Shown here: positions 56,972 through 64,000 of the stretch, piece by piece
Layout: each line of letters starts with the position of its first letter
Position numbering within the stretch: the stretch's first letter is position 1
NCBI GenBank assembly: GCA_029339505.1
Contig: JAQISU010000132.1
Location: 10,891,001-10,955,000, forward strand
Length of the DNA: 64,000 nt
Origin: Unio delphinus
Lineage: Eukaryota; Mollusca; Bivalvia; Unionida; Unionidae
Direction of reading: 5' to 3'
Notes under the pieces: generated by a model
The model's database searches: none
Told to the model about the DNA's origin: nothing
Seen by the model: only the letters and a program-made list of their open reading frames with translations
Position numbers and translations under genes: made by a program

Positions 56972-57620
56972 CGATACGATATCGTGTCCGAGGATCATGT
57001 AAATTTATTGTTATAAATCCGTGCGGGGTCGACTGAGCGTTACTAAAGAAATTTTTAAATTGATTGAAGTCCATATCGGAACACCATGTCTGCCAAATAT
57101 TTTGTAACGTATGTGTATCAATGCCGTTAAACACAGCAAGAATATTACAGTTATCTCTGATCACTTTTGGAATCTGAGTGTAGCGTTGAGTGACATATAT
57201 CACGTCGGTGTTTTTATGCCTGCCTCGGGAAAATATTCTAGCTGGGTTTTTTTGATTGTCTAACATCACATCGTCGTATACGACTAAATTGTTAATGCTC
57301 CCATCAAGGTCATCCACGGATGGCGCCTCATCAATATCAGTTATAAAATCAATGGCGTTCTCACCCTTAATTTCTGATGCATTCTCGAAAAAATCCTTTA
57401 ACACTTCATAGCATCGTTGATCATCTACGCTAGGAGCAACTAAATACAACTTATCCCACTTAATCCATCTCACTATTAAATTGAGCAACAATTGCGTCTT
57501 GCCGGATCCAGATGGCCCGATTATAATTGCGCGGATAGAGTTTGGTAGCGCTGCATGATGCTTAACTGGTTCTTTTGTTTTAGTCGCTGAAAAATCAATT
57601 ATATCCATATCTCTATACAT
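56949..57620 (-). CDS. Packaging ATPase (FtsK/HerA-A32 type)
   Basis: An intact 223-residue ATPase; the ATG at 57620 gives MYRDMDIID, and an alternative ATG lies at 57608. Walker A is GPSGSGKT at residues 35-42, Walker B is VVYDDVM with Asp116/Asp117, and Gln145 in VTQRYTQIP is a likely sensor. This family pumps viral DNA into preformed capsids, in Polintons and in nucleocytoplasmic large DNA viruses alike. The C-terminal residues (GLDQIFG) are encoded inside the terminal repeat. Only five bases separate the start from the divergent zinc-ribbon ATG at 57626. In copy 1 the C-terminal part is lost by deletion. Confidence 0.9.
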   Translation of the reverse strand: MYRDMDIIDFSATKTKEPVKHHAALPNSIRAIIIGPSGSGKTQLLLNLIVRWIKWDKLYLVAPSVDDQRCYEVLKDFFENASEIKGENAIDFITDIDEAPSVDDLDGSINNLVVYDDVMLDNQKNPARIFSRGRHKNTDVIYVTQRYTQIPKVIRDNCNILAVFNGIDTHTLQNIWQTWCSDMDFNQFKNFFSNAQSTPHGFITINLHDPRTRYRIGLDQIFG

Positions 57621-57625
57621 AAATT

Positions 57626-57919
57626 ATGGATCTATATTGTGTGAAGTGTAAAACGCGTACTAGCACAAATGATGTGACGACGGTTACAACTAAAAATAAC
57701 AGATCAGCACTTACTGGTAGATGTGCAACATGTGGTACAAAAAAATTTAGATTTATTTCTACAAAATCAAATATTTTACAACCCGGAGATGTTTTTAAAA
57801 AAAACGAGGAGGTGATATCGCAGCCAAATTGGCAAAGCTCCCTGGAACCCCATGGGCAAAGTACCCCGGAGAAAAGCACCTCCCAGGATATAGCTACTGT
57901 GGCCCCGGAACACGATTAG
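57626..57919 (+). CDS. Zinc-ribbon protein (DUF5679-like), frameshift partner of PLA2
   Basis: This 97-residue frame from the ATG at 57626 translates identically to the copy 1 frame. Paired CxxC motifs (YCVKCK and CATCG) form a zinc ribbon in the first ~40 residues. The zero-frame C-terminus (SLEPHGQSTPEKSTSQDIAT) looks like out-of-frame translation of the PLA2 coding region, because the PLA2 frame runs through the same bases. That is what a -1 frameshift gene would look like. The truncated zero-frame product may or may not be used. Confidence 0.75.
   Translation: MDLYCVKCKTRTSTNDVTTVTTKNNRSALTGRCATCGTKKFRFISTKSNILQPGDVFKKNEEVISQPNWQSSLEPHGQSTPEKSTSQDIATVAPEHD
57799..57805 (+). promoter_or_regulatory. 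Candidate -1 frameshift site A AAA AAC
   Basis: Zero-frame codons are TTT AAA AAA AAC GAG, and the heptamer occupies 57799-57805. A -1 slip makes the next codon CGA at 57805, which is exactly the PLA2 frame. The PLA2 frame has a TAA at 57796-57798 and no ATG before its conserved domain. Confidence 0.65.
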
Positions 57920-58164
57920 ATATCAGACTTGATGATCAAAATCAACCCCGACCCGGCGAGCATCCGATAAACGCTATTGATAAGGCGTGTCATGCTCATG
58001 ATGTTGCATATAAAAGCAGCAATCTGCAAAACAGGCATCTCGCGGATGTGAAATTAATTCATGCGTTAAATGCTATTCCTGATAAATCTTTGAAAGAAAA
58101 ATTGGCTTCGTGGTTGGTAAAATCGGCTATGAAAGGCAAATTGAAGTTAGGTGCCGGTAATTAA
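57805..58164 (+). CDS. Parvovirus-type phospholipase A2 domain (-1 frame)
   Basis: An intact PLA2-bearing frame. The displayed 111-residue form begins at a TTG (57829), but coding potential starts at 57805 (the RGGDIAAKLAK region). The calcium loop YCGPG and catalytic His57/Asp58 (DKACHAHDVAYK; 111-residue numbering) are present. Trp8 and Tyr12 lie in a PWAKYPG segment before them. The C-terminus SWLVKSAMKGKLKL is amphipathic. In parvovirus capsids this enzyme breaches endosomes. Its occurrence in a Polinton-type element suggests an equivalent entry step in a virion form, which is inference. The integrase ATG follows at 58172. Confidence 0.85.
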   Translation, partial: RGGDIAAKLAKLPGTPWAKYPGEKHLPGYSYCGPGTRLDIRLDDQNQPRPGEHPINAIDKACHAHDVAYKSSNLQNRHLADVKLIHALNAIPDKSLKEKLASWLVKSAMKGKLKLGAGN

Positions 58165-58171
58165 TAACAAC

Positions 58172-59115
58172 ATGGAATCTATTTATTATTCTCCAAAAGG
58201 ATACTGGAGGGGTAACGCTGCAATTAATAAACTCGCCAACGCCGCAAAAGTGAAAAAGGCCACTGCGGCTAATTGGTTATCCAAACAGGCTATATGGCAA
58301 ATTTATCTACCGCGTCCTAAACAAATCAATTTCTCGCATTTTGATGTTACTGTACCCATTGAAGTTCATCAAGCTGATTTATTGTTTTTACCACATGACA
58401 ACGGTTACAAATACGCGTTAACCGTAGTTGACGTTGCGAGTCGATACAAACAAGCAGAACTGCTAAAAACAAAATCATCACCTGAAGTTGCTTCTGCATT
58501 TGAAAAGATTTATCGACGAGGCCCACTATGCTGGCCAAATCTGTTACAAGTTGATCCTGGCAGGGAATTTCAAGGCGCTGTTTTATCAGCGATGAAAGAT
58601 CACAATGTCACCATCAGACGGGGACATACTGTGTTACATCGCGATCAGGCAATTGTTGAACGATTTAATCGGACTCTTGCTGAGCGGTTATTTGGATATC
58701 AATACGCAAAAGAATTCATCCAAGAAAAGCGATCCTGTGAATGGGTCAAAAGGTTGCCAGGGGTAGTTACAGCGCTAAATAACGAGATTACCAGAGCAAT
58801 CAATATGAAACCTAACAACGCAATAAAAAAAAGTATATACCACAACCACAGCGGGATAGCGTTTCCCAACCAATTCTTGGTAGTAATGTCACCGTGAGAT
58901 ATTTATATGAACCAGGAGAGCTTGAAGGTGGTAAAAAAAGGGCTACTGATCCTATTTGGAGTGTTACTGCACACAAGATATCTACTATAACACGATCAAC
59001 TGGTAGACCTCCAATCTATAAATTGGATTCAACTGCCCCTCAGCGGGGTTTTACATGCGAACAATTACAAGTGATTCCTGATGATGCTCAATTGCCACTG
59101 CGGGGTCTTAACTAG
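58172..59115 (+). CDS. Retroviral-type (rve) integrase, split by a -1 frame change
   Basis: The first frame runs from the ATG at 58172 to 58897, with Asp69, Asp128 and Glu163 (counted from that Met) as the D,D-35-E triad. The C-terminal part (from about 58833 to the stop at 59113-59115) is in the -1 frame and includes VRYLYEPGELEGG and ITRSTGRPPIYKL. The switch point is an eight-A run at 58825-58832. Here the codons ATA AAA AAA AGT contain A AAA AAA (58825-58831), a usable slippery heptamer. Copy 1 has a C within the run, which weakens the programmed option. The gene ends tail to tail with the polymerase gene, overlapping by eight bases. Confidence 0.8.
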
Positions 59116-62100
59116 CGCCGTTGCGTCTGTTGCACTCAAGACAAGTTAACATCACATTGTTTCTGACATGACCAATGCTGCTATTCTTTCTGTCTACGGT
59201 AAATTGGCGAGGATCTTTATCCGAATACTGCCAACGCATTATACAATTGCAACTTGCGCAGTGATTATTTTGTTGTTGCTTCAGCGTAATTATTAATTCA
59301 GCATCAATGCCAAATTCTCGTTTTTTTTTGTCTTGTTGTTTGTAACCGGAGAGTTTTTTATCGATAATTTTAACATCAACGATGCTAGCATCATCCATTG
59401 GGGTGTCATCATCGAAAACAATTCTTCGAAGCTGATTTATTTTTCGTACTCTGGATACTGCAAGATAGACTAAATTCGACCATTCGATGTGATTATCCAC
59501 CATCCAAACAATTGTATCCGATATAGTCAATCCCTGTGAAGAATGTATCGTCGCTGCGTATCCTAGCGTCCATGGGGATTTATTAGCACGCAATGCATCT
59601 TCAACGACGCTGATATCAACCAGCACAATATCATTTAATATGAGAATTTGTTTTTCACTTTGTCCTGGAATATCAACTTCTATATTCTGTTTTCGTGTAT
59701 CCGAAGGCCTATAACACAACGGTACTGGAAGTGTTGCAAATTTTTCTTTATGCATTTCAAATAACTTCATCTGAAGTGTGTCTCTGACTATTTTTCTACT
59801 TGCAATTATCAAATCGTTTGGTCTCCACGTTTCCCAAAAATCATTAATGGGAGTTTCTGAAATTATTTCACGCGCTATTTCACACTGGATTTTATCCGGC
59901 TGTAATCTAATTAGCGCTTTGAACTCGCGTAATTGTTCATCAAGTGATCTATAATCAGTGGTAATTTCTTCATAATAGTCTACAAAACCCTTTAGCCATT
60001 CATGTGGGGATGCACCGACAAATGGTGGTGGTTGGCCGTGATCACCGCACATGACGACTTTTGTATTTTTCAATAACAACCACTCAAGAAATGTTTGTAA
60101 TACATCTAATGACACTGTGCATATTTCATCCCAAATTATGATTTCAGGAATGAATTTATCACCCATTCGATCAGGGGTCCATTCATTGCCTTTCCATCGA
60201 AAGAAACTATGATAAGTACAGGCATTTACCCCTCGTTGTTTCATCTCTCTGGCGAGTCTGTGAGTAGGTGTTAGGACAATCATGTTTGATTTTGAAACGC
60301 TAGCGTTTCTATGATATAATTCAATTGCACGAGTTGTCTTTCCTGACCCACCACAACCGTTTAAATAAACTGTCTTGTATCTACATATTGGATCAGATAC
60401 GGGTGGTGCATTAGAAAATTCGGATTGAATCTCATCACACTTTAAGTACTTTTCATCCATGGTAACATCTGCCGATTCACAATACTCGTGTAGCGTCTCC
60501 TTTTTAAATCTCCAACATCCCCAATTTGCCTCCTGATCTGTGAATTTTGCTACATCTGATTTGTATTTCTCGTGGATATACATAGAATCAGTGGCTACTC
60601 TAACTGCGGTATTAGGAAATCTATTTATCATCGAAAATAAATTGATTGAAGCATAAGCTAGCATAGAACTTCTCAAATGCGTATATTGTTTAATATATCC
60701 ATCACAATAGGTAACAATTGTACCTAATCGTCTTCCATCGGATAGGAAAGCGTCTTTACGATTTACAAGTTTTCCCTGTTTCGTTAAATCCGTTACAATA
60801 AAATCGTATTCAGCGATGTCTATGATCAACCGCGAAGAATATTTTGCATTGTCGTATCTTCCACCCTGGGTAAATTTACCGATTATTCTTCGTCCAAAAT
60901 CTTTTGCTTGTTCTTTTTTAATTTCAAATAACTTCTTAGACCAATTCATGATTTGTTCTTCATTGAAATCTGGAAACTGTTTTCGCTGTTCGCTAATTAT
61001 ACGATCTAGATCTGGTTGTGGTAGCCAAACTTCTTTCTGAGGTCGATAGCATATAATATCTTCGGAAACAATCAACAATATTAGCATACCACAATCAATC
61101 ATATATCGTAGTAACACTATTGGCATCCAGGCCTTTTCAGATATATGTCTACCAAGCCAAACATAACTACACAGATGTAACCCTGTAGCGAGTTCAAATG
61201 ATATCACACGAGCGAATCCGGTTAAATCAAAATCAGGTAATGGTCCATTATTCGCAACACGAGTCATTTCATGCTTGGGGTGTCCAAATCGTTTAAAATA
61301 GTTACTACATTTTCCATACCCGAGAAAACTTCCAGGATAACACGCAGATATATCAATTGAAATCATACCGCCACGATGGTATTTTGTATTCCACAGTCCT
61401 CCATGACCAAATTCGATGCAACTCAATTTAACGTCCTCGAGAAAATCACTTCGTGTTGGACGCCATGAGTTTTTTTCTCTTGCGAAGTGAGCTACCACTG
61501 ATGGAATAGTAAAACTATCCGTTAATAGTTTTTCATGGGAACTCTCAGGTGAAAAATCATTAGCGATTTTTCTCATTCTGTTATCTAATTCTTCAACGCG
61601 ATATAATTCACCATTTGGTCTTACAAATTGATCAAATCCTATTTCTGGATCTTCATCACTTCTAAGTAACCACACTGACACAGGATCATCTTTACACAAC
61701 GCATGAATAGCATCAAATAATTTCTCTTCATAGAAAACATCCCCGACGAACTCCTTAGGGATATATCTCACGGTTCTATCTCGTGGAAATATTGTTACTG
61801 CAGCCGTCCACGCGTGTTCGTTATGATCAATAATTTTAATTGGAGCTCCTCGCGATTGATATTTCGGTTCGTATAATACTTCTCCGGTTATTGTCGTTAC
61901 TGATATTGGGAATTTTAATGATGCTTCTAATTTAGCTATATCAGAAATCTTTGCACCGTGCTGTTTCACTGTCAGTTCCCATTCGGTTATTTTCCTACGT
62001 CGCAGATCAGTTAGTTTATTTCCTCGGGATGCATTTGTGAAGTGTTCCATTACCCGTGTTGCTACACAATTCAGTGAACTAGAATATTTCATAGGAGCTA

Positions 62101-62827
62101 GTTTTGCAATATCGGGTTTATCATTTAACGGATATATCCCATAAACAATTGCTGTTACAGGATAAGATCTTTCGTAGTATGGTTTGTCAATTCCAGTTAG
62201 AATTCCTGGTTTGGAATCTCTACTTACAATGACAGTTTTTTTATCCTTGAGGATTGGTTCAAATTTATCCCTGATAATCCATTTGCCTTCGACTTCGATA
62301 ATGAATTTTATTCTGAAAAAATACTTCTGTTGGGAATTGCTTTGCAATTTACCCTTGGATTTCCAGCCCCTTGGCGGGCCAAGGTGTGAAATTATCTCGG
62401 CTGCTCTTTCATCGTTCATAGTAGCATCGATGTTGGGTACATTGACATCTTCATCAATAATTCGAAATGTCGACCAACAGTATACTGCACCGTCTCGGTA
62501 GAATTCATTAAAACACTCCCTGATTTTACTTAGTATAGTTCTATCACCAATTAGACGTTTTCGTGTATCAGAGACTCTATCGAGATTGAATTTATTATTT
62601 TTCCAAGGCTTAATTTTCGATAATCTTTGGAACTCCTTATCAAGATTGAATTTAGTATTTTTCCAGGGCTTAATTTTCGATAATCTTTGGAACTCCTTAT
62701 CAAGATTGAATTTAGTATTTTTCCAGGGCTTAATTTTCGATAATCTTTGGAATTCTTTCATGGTATAATCAATGAATTTAGCATTTTTCCAGGGCTTAAT
62801 TTTCGATAATCTCTTGAACTCCTCCAT
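59108..62827 (-). CDS. PolB-like DNA polymerase - SF1 helicase - HNH protein, intact
   Basis: A 1239-residue protein from the ATG at 62827. Residues 1-~85 hold four basic 20-residue repeats (KRLSKIKPWKN core). Polymerase-like motifs follow: A (IDISACYPGSF, ~490-500), a B-like region (DFGRRIIGKFTQGG, ~640), and C (RVATDSMYIH, ~743-752). I see no clear 3'-5' exonuclease motifs. Next comes an SF1 (Pif1/RecD-like) helicase: Walker A NGCGGSGKTTR (~820-835), WDEIC (~897), CGDHGQPPPF, and TIHSSQGLT (~1090). The C-terminal ~50 residues are an HNH/zinc-like domain (CASCNC, VDRKNSS, CLECNRRN). One chain would thus unwind, copy and perhaps nick element DNA. I recall similar uncharacterised proteins from other eukaryotic elements but cannot check. 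Confidence 0.85.
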   Translation of the reverse strand: MEEFKRLSKIKPWKNAKFIDYTMKEFQRLSKIKPWKNTKFNLDKEFQRLSKIKPWKNTKFNLDKEFQRLSKIKPWKNNKFNLDRVSDTRKRLIGDRTILSKIRECFNEFYRDGAVYCWSTFRIIDEDVNVPNIDATMNDERAAEIISHLGPPRGWKSKGKLQSNSQQKYFFRIKFIIEVEGKWIIRDKFEPILKDKKTVIVSRDSKPGILTGIDKPYYERSYPVTAIVYGIYPLNDKPDIAKLAPMKYSSSLNCVATRVMEHFTNASRGNKLTDLRRRKITEWELTVKQHGAKISDIAKLEASLKFPISVTTITGEVLYEPKYQSRGAPIKIIDHNEHAWTAAVTIFPRDRTVRYIPKEFVGDVFYEEKLFDAIHALCKDDPVSVWLLRSDEDPEIGFDQFVRPNGELYRVEELDNRMRKIANDFSPESSHEKLLTDSFTIPSVVAHFAREKNSWRPTRSDFLEDVKLSCIEFGHGGLWNTKYHRGGMISIDISACYPGSFLGYGKCSNYFKRFGHPKHEMTRVANNGPLPDFDLTGFARVISFELATGLHLCSYVWLGRHISEKAWMPIVLLRYMIDCGMLILLIVSEDIICYRPQKEVWLPQPDLDRIISEQRKQFPDFNEEQIMNWSKKLFEIKKEQAKDFGRRIIGKFTQGGRYDNAKYSSRLIIDIAEYDFIVTDLTKQGKLVNRKDAFLSDGRRLGTIVTYCDGYIKQYTHLRSSMLAYASINLFSMINRFPNTAVRVATDSMYIHEKYKSDVAKFTDQEANWGCWRFKKETLHEYCESADVTMDEKYLKCDEIQSEFSNAPPVSDPICRYKTVYLNGCGGSGKTTRAIELYHRNASVSKSNMIVLTPTHRLAREMKQRGVNACTYHSFFRWKGNEWTPDRMGDKFIPEIIIWDEICTVSLDVLQTFLEWLLLKNTKVVMCGDHGQPPPFVGASPHEWLKGFVDYYEEITTDYRSLDEQLREFKALIRLQPDKIQCEIAREIISETPINDFWETWRPNDLIIASRKIVRDTLQMKLFEMHKEKFATLPVPLCYRPSDTRKQNIEVDIPGQSEKQILILNDIVLVDISVVEDALRANKSPWTLGYAATIHSSQGLTISDTIVWMVDNHIEWSNLVYLAVSRVRKINQLRRIVFDDDTPMDDASIVDVKIIDKKLSGYKQQDKKKREFGIDAELIITLKQQQNNHCASCNCIMRWQYSDKDPRQFTVDRKNSSIGHVRNNVMLTCLECNRRNGAS
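62590..62827 (-). repeat. 60-bp tandem coding repeats, four copies
   Basis: Start of the polymerase gene of copy 2: four units as opposed to five in copy 1. The first unit again carries the FIDYTM variant. Each encodes KIKPWKN. Confidence 0.9.
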
Positions 62828-62869
62828 GTTATAATTAAAACAAGTATTTAATTAGAAAAATATAGTATA
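62828..62869. promoter_or_regulatory. Putative bidirectional early promoter of copy 2
   Basis: A 42-bp AT-rich spacer between divergent polymerase and zinc-protein starts, matching 13945-13986 of copy 1 in length and content. Function is inferred. Confidence 0.4.
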
Positions 62870-63184
62870 ATGAATCACTGGAAGTGGCTTATGATTGGAT
62901 CAACAACCCCGTGTAACAAATCATGCAGAAGTGAATTCTGTGGGTATCATTTACAAAGCGTTCGCAACGGTTCTTTCGGCCCTCTCCCATGCCTCCGATG
63001 TGGGGTGGGCGTTAGAGGAAAATCACAATTATGTCTCAGTTGCAGCGGCAAACGATACAGGGAATTAAAACGCTATTATGACAAACGAATAAAAAATACC
63101 GTCATTGACCCTAACGATGACAAAATCATAAAAAACCCTCAAGATTATATCCAGAGGTTTATAATTAAAGCAGATATAAATTAG
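62870..63184 (+). CDS. Small cysteine-rich zinc-binding protein, copy 2
   Basis: A 104-residue protein from the ATG at 62870. It is about 90% identical to the copy 1 protein (13621-13944), with the cysteines of the first cluster and of CLRCG/CLSCS conserved. Copy 2 ends at KADIN, slightly shorter because of a changed stop position. Conservation of the metal ligands while other positions vary supports a real protein. Possible roles are DNA binding or early regulation; neither is shown. Confidence 0.65.
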   Translation: MNHWKWLMIGSTTPCNKSCRSEFCGYHLQSVRNGSFGPLPCLRCGVGVRGKSQLCLSCSGKRYRELKRYYDKRIKNTVIDPNDDKIIKNPQDYIQRFIIKADIN

Positions 63185-63205
63185 ACAAATAGTATTATTA
63201 TACAA

Positions 63206-63697
63206 ATGAGCCAAGATTTCAGACCCCATCCAGTGCTCGTTAATTACGAAGCCTCCAGTGATGGTGTTGTTAGAAATTGCAGACTAAAAAAAACGGTTGG
63301 ACGGGTAAATAATATGGGATATTTGACGTTTGGTGCCGGGAAGAAGAAATATTATTGTCATCGATTCGCATATGAATGTCACAACGGATTAATCGAAGAC
63401 GGATTTGTGATTGATCACGTTGATGGATTCCCTCAAAATAACAAATTGGATAACTTACGAGTTGTTACTCAAAGTCAGAATACAAAATTAAGTGGAACCG
63501 GCAAACACGCAAAACACCCCAAGAGTGTGAAATCATTTGATACAGAAACTAATGAAGAAAGGGTATTTCAATCAATGTATGCGGCTGGAAAATATTTTGA
63601 CATTTGTGGGCCTTCAGTACAAAGAGTAGCAGAAGGAATTTGTCAAACAGCCATCTCAAAGAAAAATGGCCATAAAATAAAATTCGTATACATCTGA
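63206..63697 (+). CDS. HNH endonuclease with NUMOD-like repeats, divergent allele
   Basis: A 163-residue protein from the ATG at 63206, same length and domain order as in copy 1. The HNH core reads CHRFAYECHNG and VIDHVDGFPQNNKLDNL. The NUMOD1-like part reads VKSFDTETNEERVFQS. The first 23 residues and the last ~12 equal copy 1, but the middle is only about half to 60% identical by eye. This is in sharp contrast to the nearly identical polymerase. It may be under different selection or come from a recombination event. Confidence 0.8.
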   Translation: MSQDFRPHPVLVNYEASSDGVVRNCRLKKTVGRVNNMGYLTFGAGKKKYYCHRFAYECHNGLIEDGFVIDHVDGFPQNNKLDNLRVVTQSQNTKLSGTGKHAKHPKSVKSFDTETNEERVFQSMYAAGKYFDICGPSVQRVAEGICQTAISKKNGHKIKFVYI

Positions 63698-63766
63698 AAC
63701 GATTGAAGAGAAATAAATCCTTTAAGGATACTTAATTAAGTTAATAAAGTAACCTCTGGGTCACTC

Positions 63767-63774
63767 TGACGTCA
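63767..63774 (+). promoter_or_regulatory. CRE-like palindrome TGACGTCA
   Basis: Conserved counterpart of 11791-11798, lying in the gap between the HNH gene and the small helical gene. The surrounding ~60 bp match copy 1. Confidence 0.4.
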
Positions 63775-63856
63775 TAGGGCGCCAGCGAGATTGCCAAATA
63801 AGTGTTACTTTTTTAAATTAAAGATAAAATGTATTATATTATATTTTTATAAAAAT

Positions 63857-64000
63857 ATGGATATCAAAGATATAAATGCTATAATTGCTGAAATTTCAAA
63901 TTTAAAAGATCGAGGAATAGTATTATCTAAAGATCTCGACTGCGACAGGATTACCTCGGAATATGAAGACATTGAGTATCAGTCTAGTAAGGGTCGTTAT
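63857..64000 (+). CDS. Small helical protein, copy 2, truncated by the window edge
   Basis: 48 codons from the ATG at 63857 are visible. The text matches the copy 1 gene (11350-11706) with about seven substitutions, and has a proper ATG where copy 1 has lost a base. The upstream region is AT-rich with a TTTTTATAAAAATATGG context. The function is unknown. Confidence 0.6.
   Translation, partial: MDIKDINAIIAEISNLKDRGIVLSKDLDCDRITSEYEDIEYQSSKGRY

Larger units (their letters stand above)
56727..64000. mobile_element. Virus-like Polinton-type element, copy 2 (inverted, partial, better preserved)
   Basis: It begins with the same terminal repeat as copy 1 but carries the genes in the opposite orientation. 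From 56727 come ATPase, zinc ribbon/PLA2, integrase, PolB-helicase, zinc protein, HNH and the start of the small helical gene, at which point the window ends. Apart from the integrase frame break shared with copy 1, all visible genes are open. The remaining ~9 kb, including capsid genes, should lie beyond 64000. Confidence 0.9.

Noticed and set aside
57805..58164. Endogenous parvovirus suggested by the PLA2 domain
   Set aside because: No parvovirus NS1-type SF3 helicase or VP capsid is present. The domain lies among integrase, ATPase and PolB genes in both copies, so it belongs to the Polinton-type element.

Overview
The window looks like animal nuclear DNA. It is AT-rich, mostly intronic, and full of tRNA-derived SINEs, DNA transposons, LINE fragments and minisatellites. 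The style of its repeats suggests a marine invertebrate, perhaps a mollusc, but this is inference only. The backbone is one host gene on the + strand. Eight exons (2715-2937, 20430-20632, 30180-30295, 37103-37377, 38111-38372, 45536-45698, 50493-50555, 55606-55697) join in consistent phase and encode part of a gamma-tubulin complex component. I read it as GCP5/TUBGCP5 from remembered similarity. The first and last exons of the gene lie outside the window.

Two copies of a virus-like Polinton-type DNA element sit in introns of this gene in opposite orientations. Copy 1 (3296-20123) is complete from end to end. Copy 2 (56727 to the window end) is inverted and cut off by the window edge. The element carries a protein with B-family polymerase, SF1 helicase and HNH-like modules, preceded by tandem 20-residue basic repeats. 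It also carries a retroviral-type integrase, a packaging ATPase, an adenain-like cysteine protease, a probable double-jelly-roll major capsid protein, other structural proteins, a zinc-ribbon protein and a parvovirus-type phospholipase A2 domain, HNH nucleases and small unknown proteins. The morphogenesis genes occupy the left half, nearly all on the - strand. Replication and integration genes occupy the right half. The terminal repeats are about 245 bp, and each is itself an imperfect palindrome.

Copy 1 is decaying: there are nonsense codons in the polymerase, capsid, membrane-protein and PLA2 genes, a 14-nt deletion in the ATPase, and a lost start codon in a small gene. The visible part of copy 2 has intact frames except for an integrase frame break that both copies share. 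Both copies also place the PLA2 domain in the -1 frame behind the zinc ribbon at a canonical A AAA AAC slippery heptamer. This makes programmed frameshifting a serious possibility. The two copies are nearly identical from the polymerase to the TIR, yet their HNH nuclease genes differ strongly, which suggests mosaic evolution.

The remaining introns hold a pogo/Tigger-like element (24824-29476) containing a broken hAT transposon, a Ty3/gypsy remnant with integrase ahead of RT/RNase H (40639-43907), LINE fragments (33195-33935 and 54255-55595, the latter split by an 854-bp element with an exact 8-bp duplication), a 1.1-kb MITE-like element in a minisatellite (34603-35693), six SINE copies, and a minisatellite whose unit contains the 5' splice site of a host exon (50545-51330).
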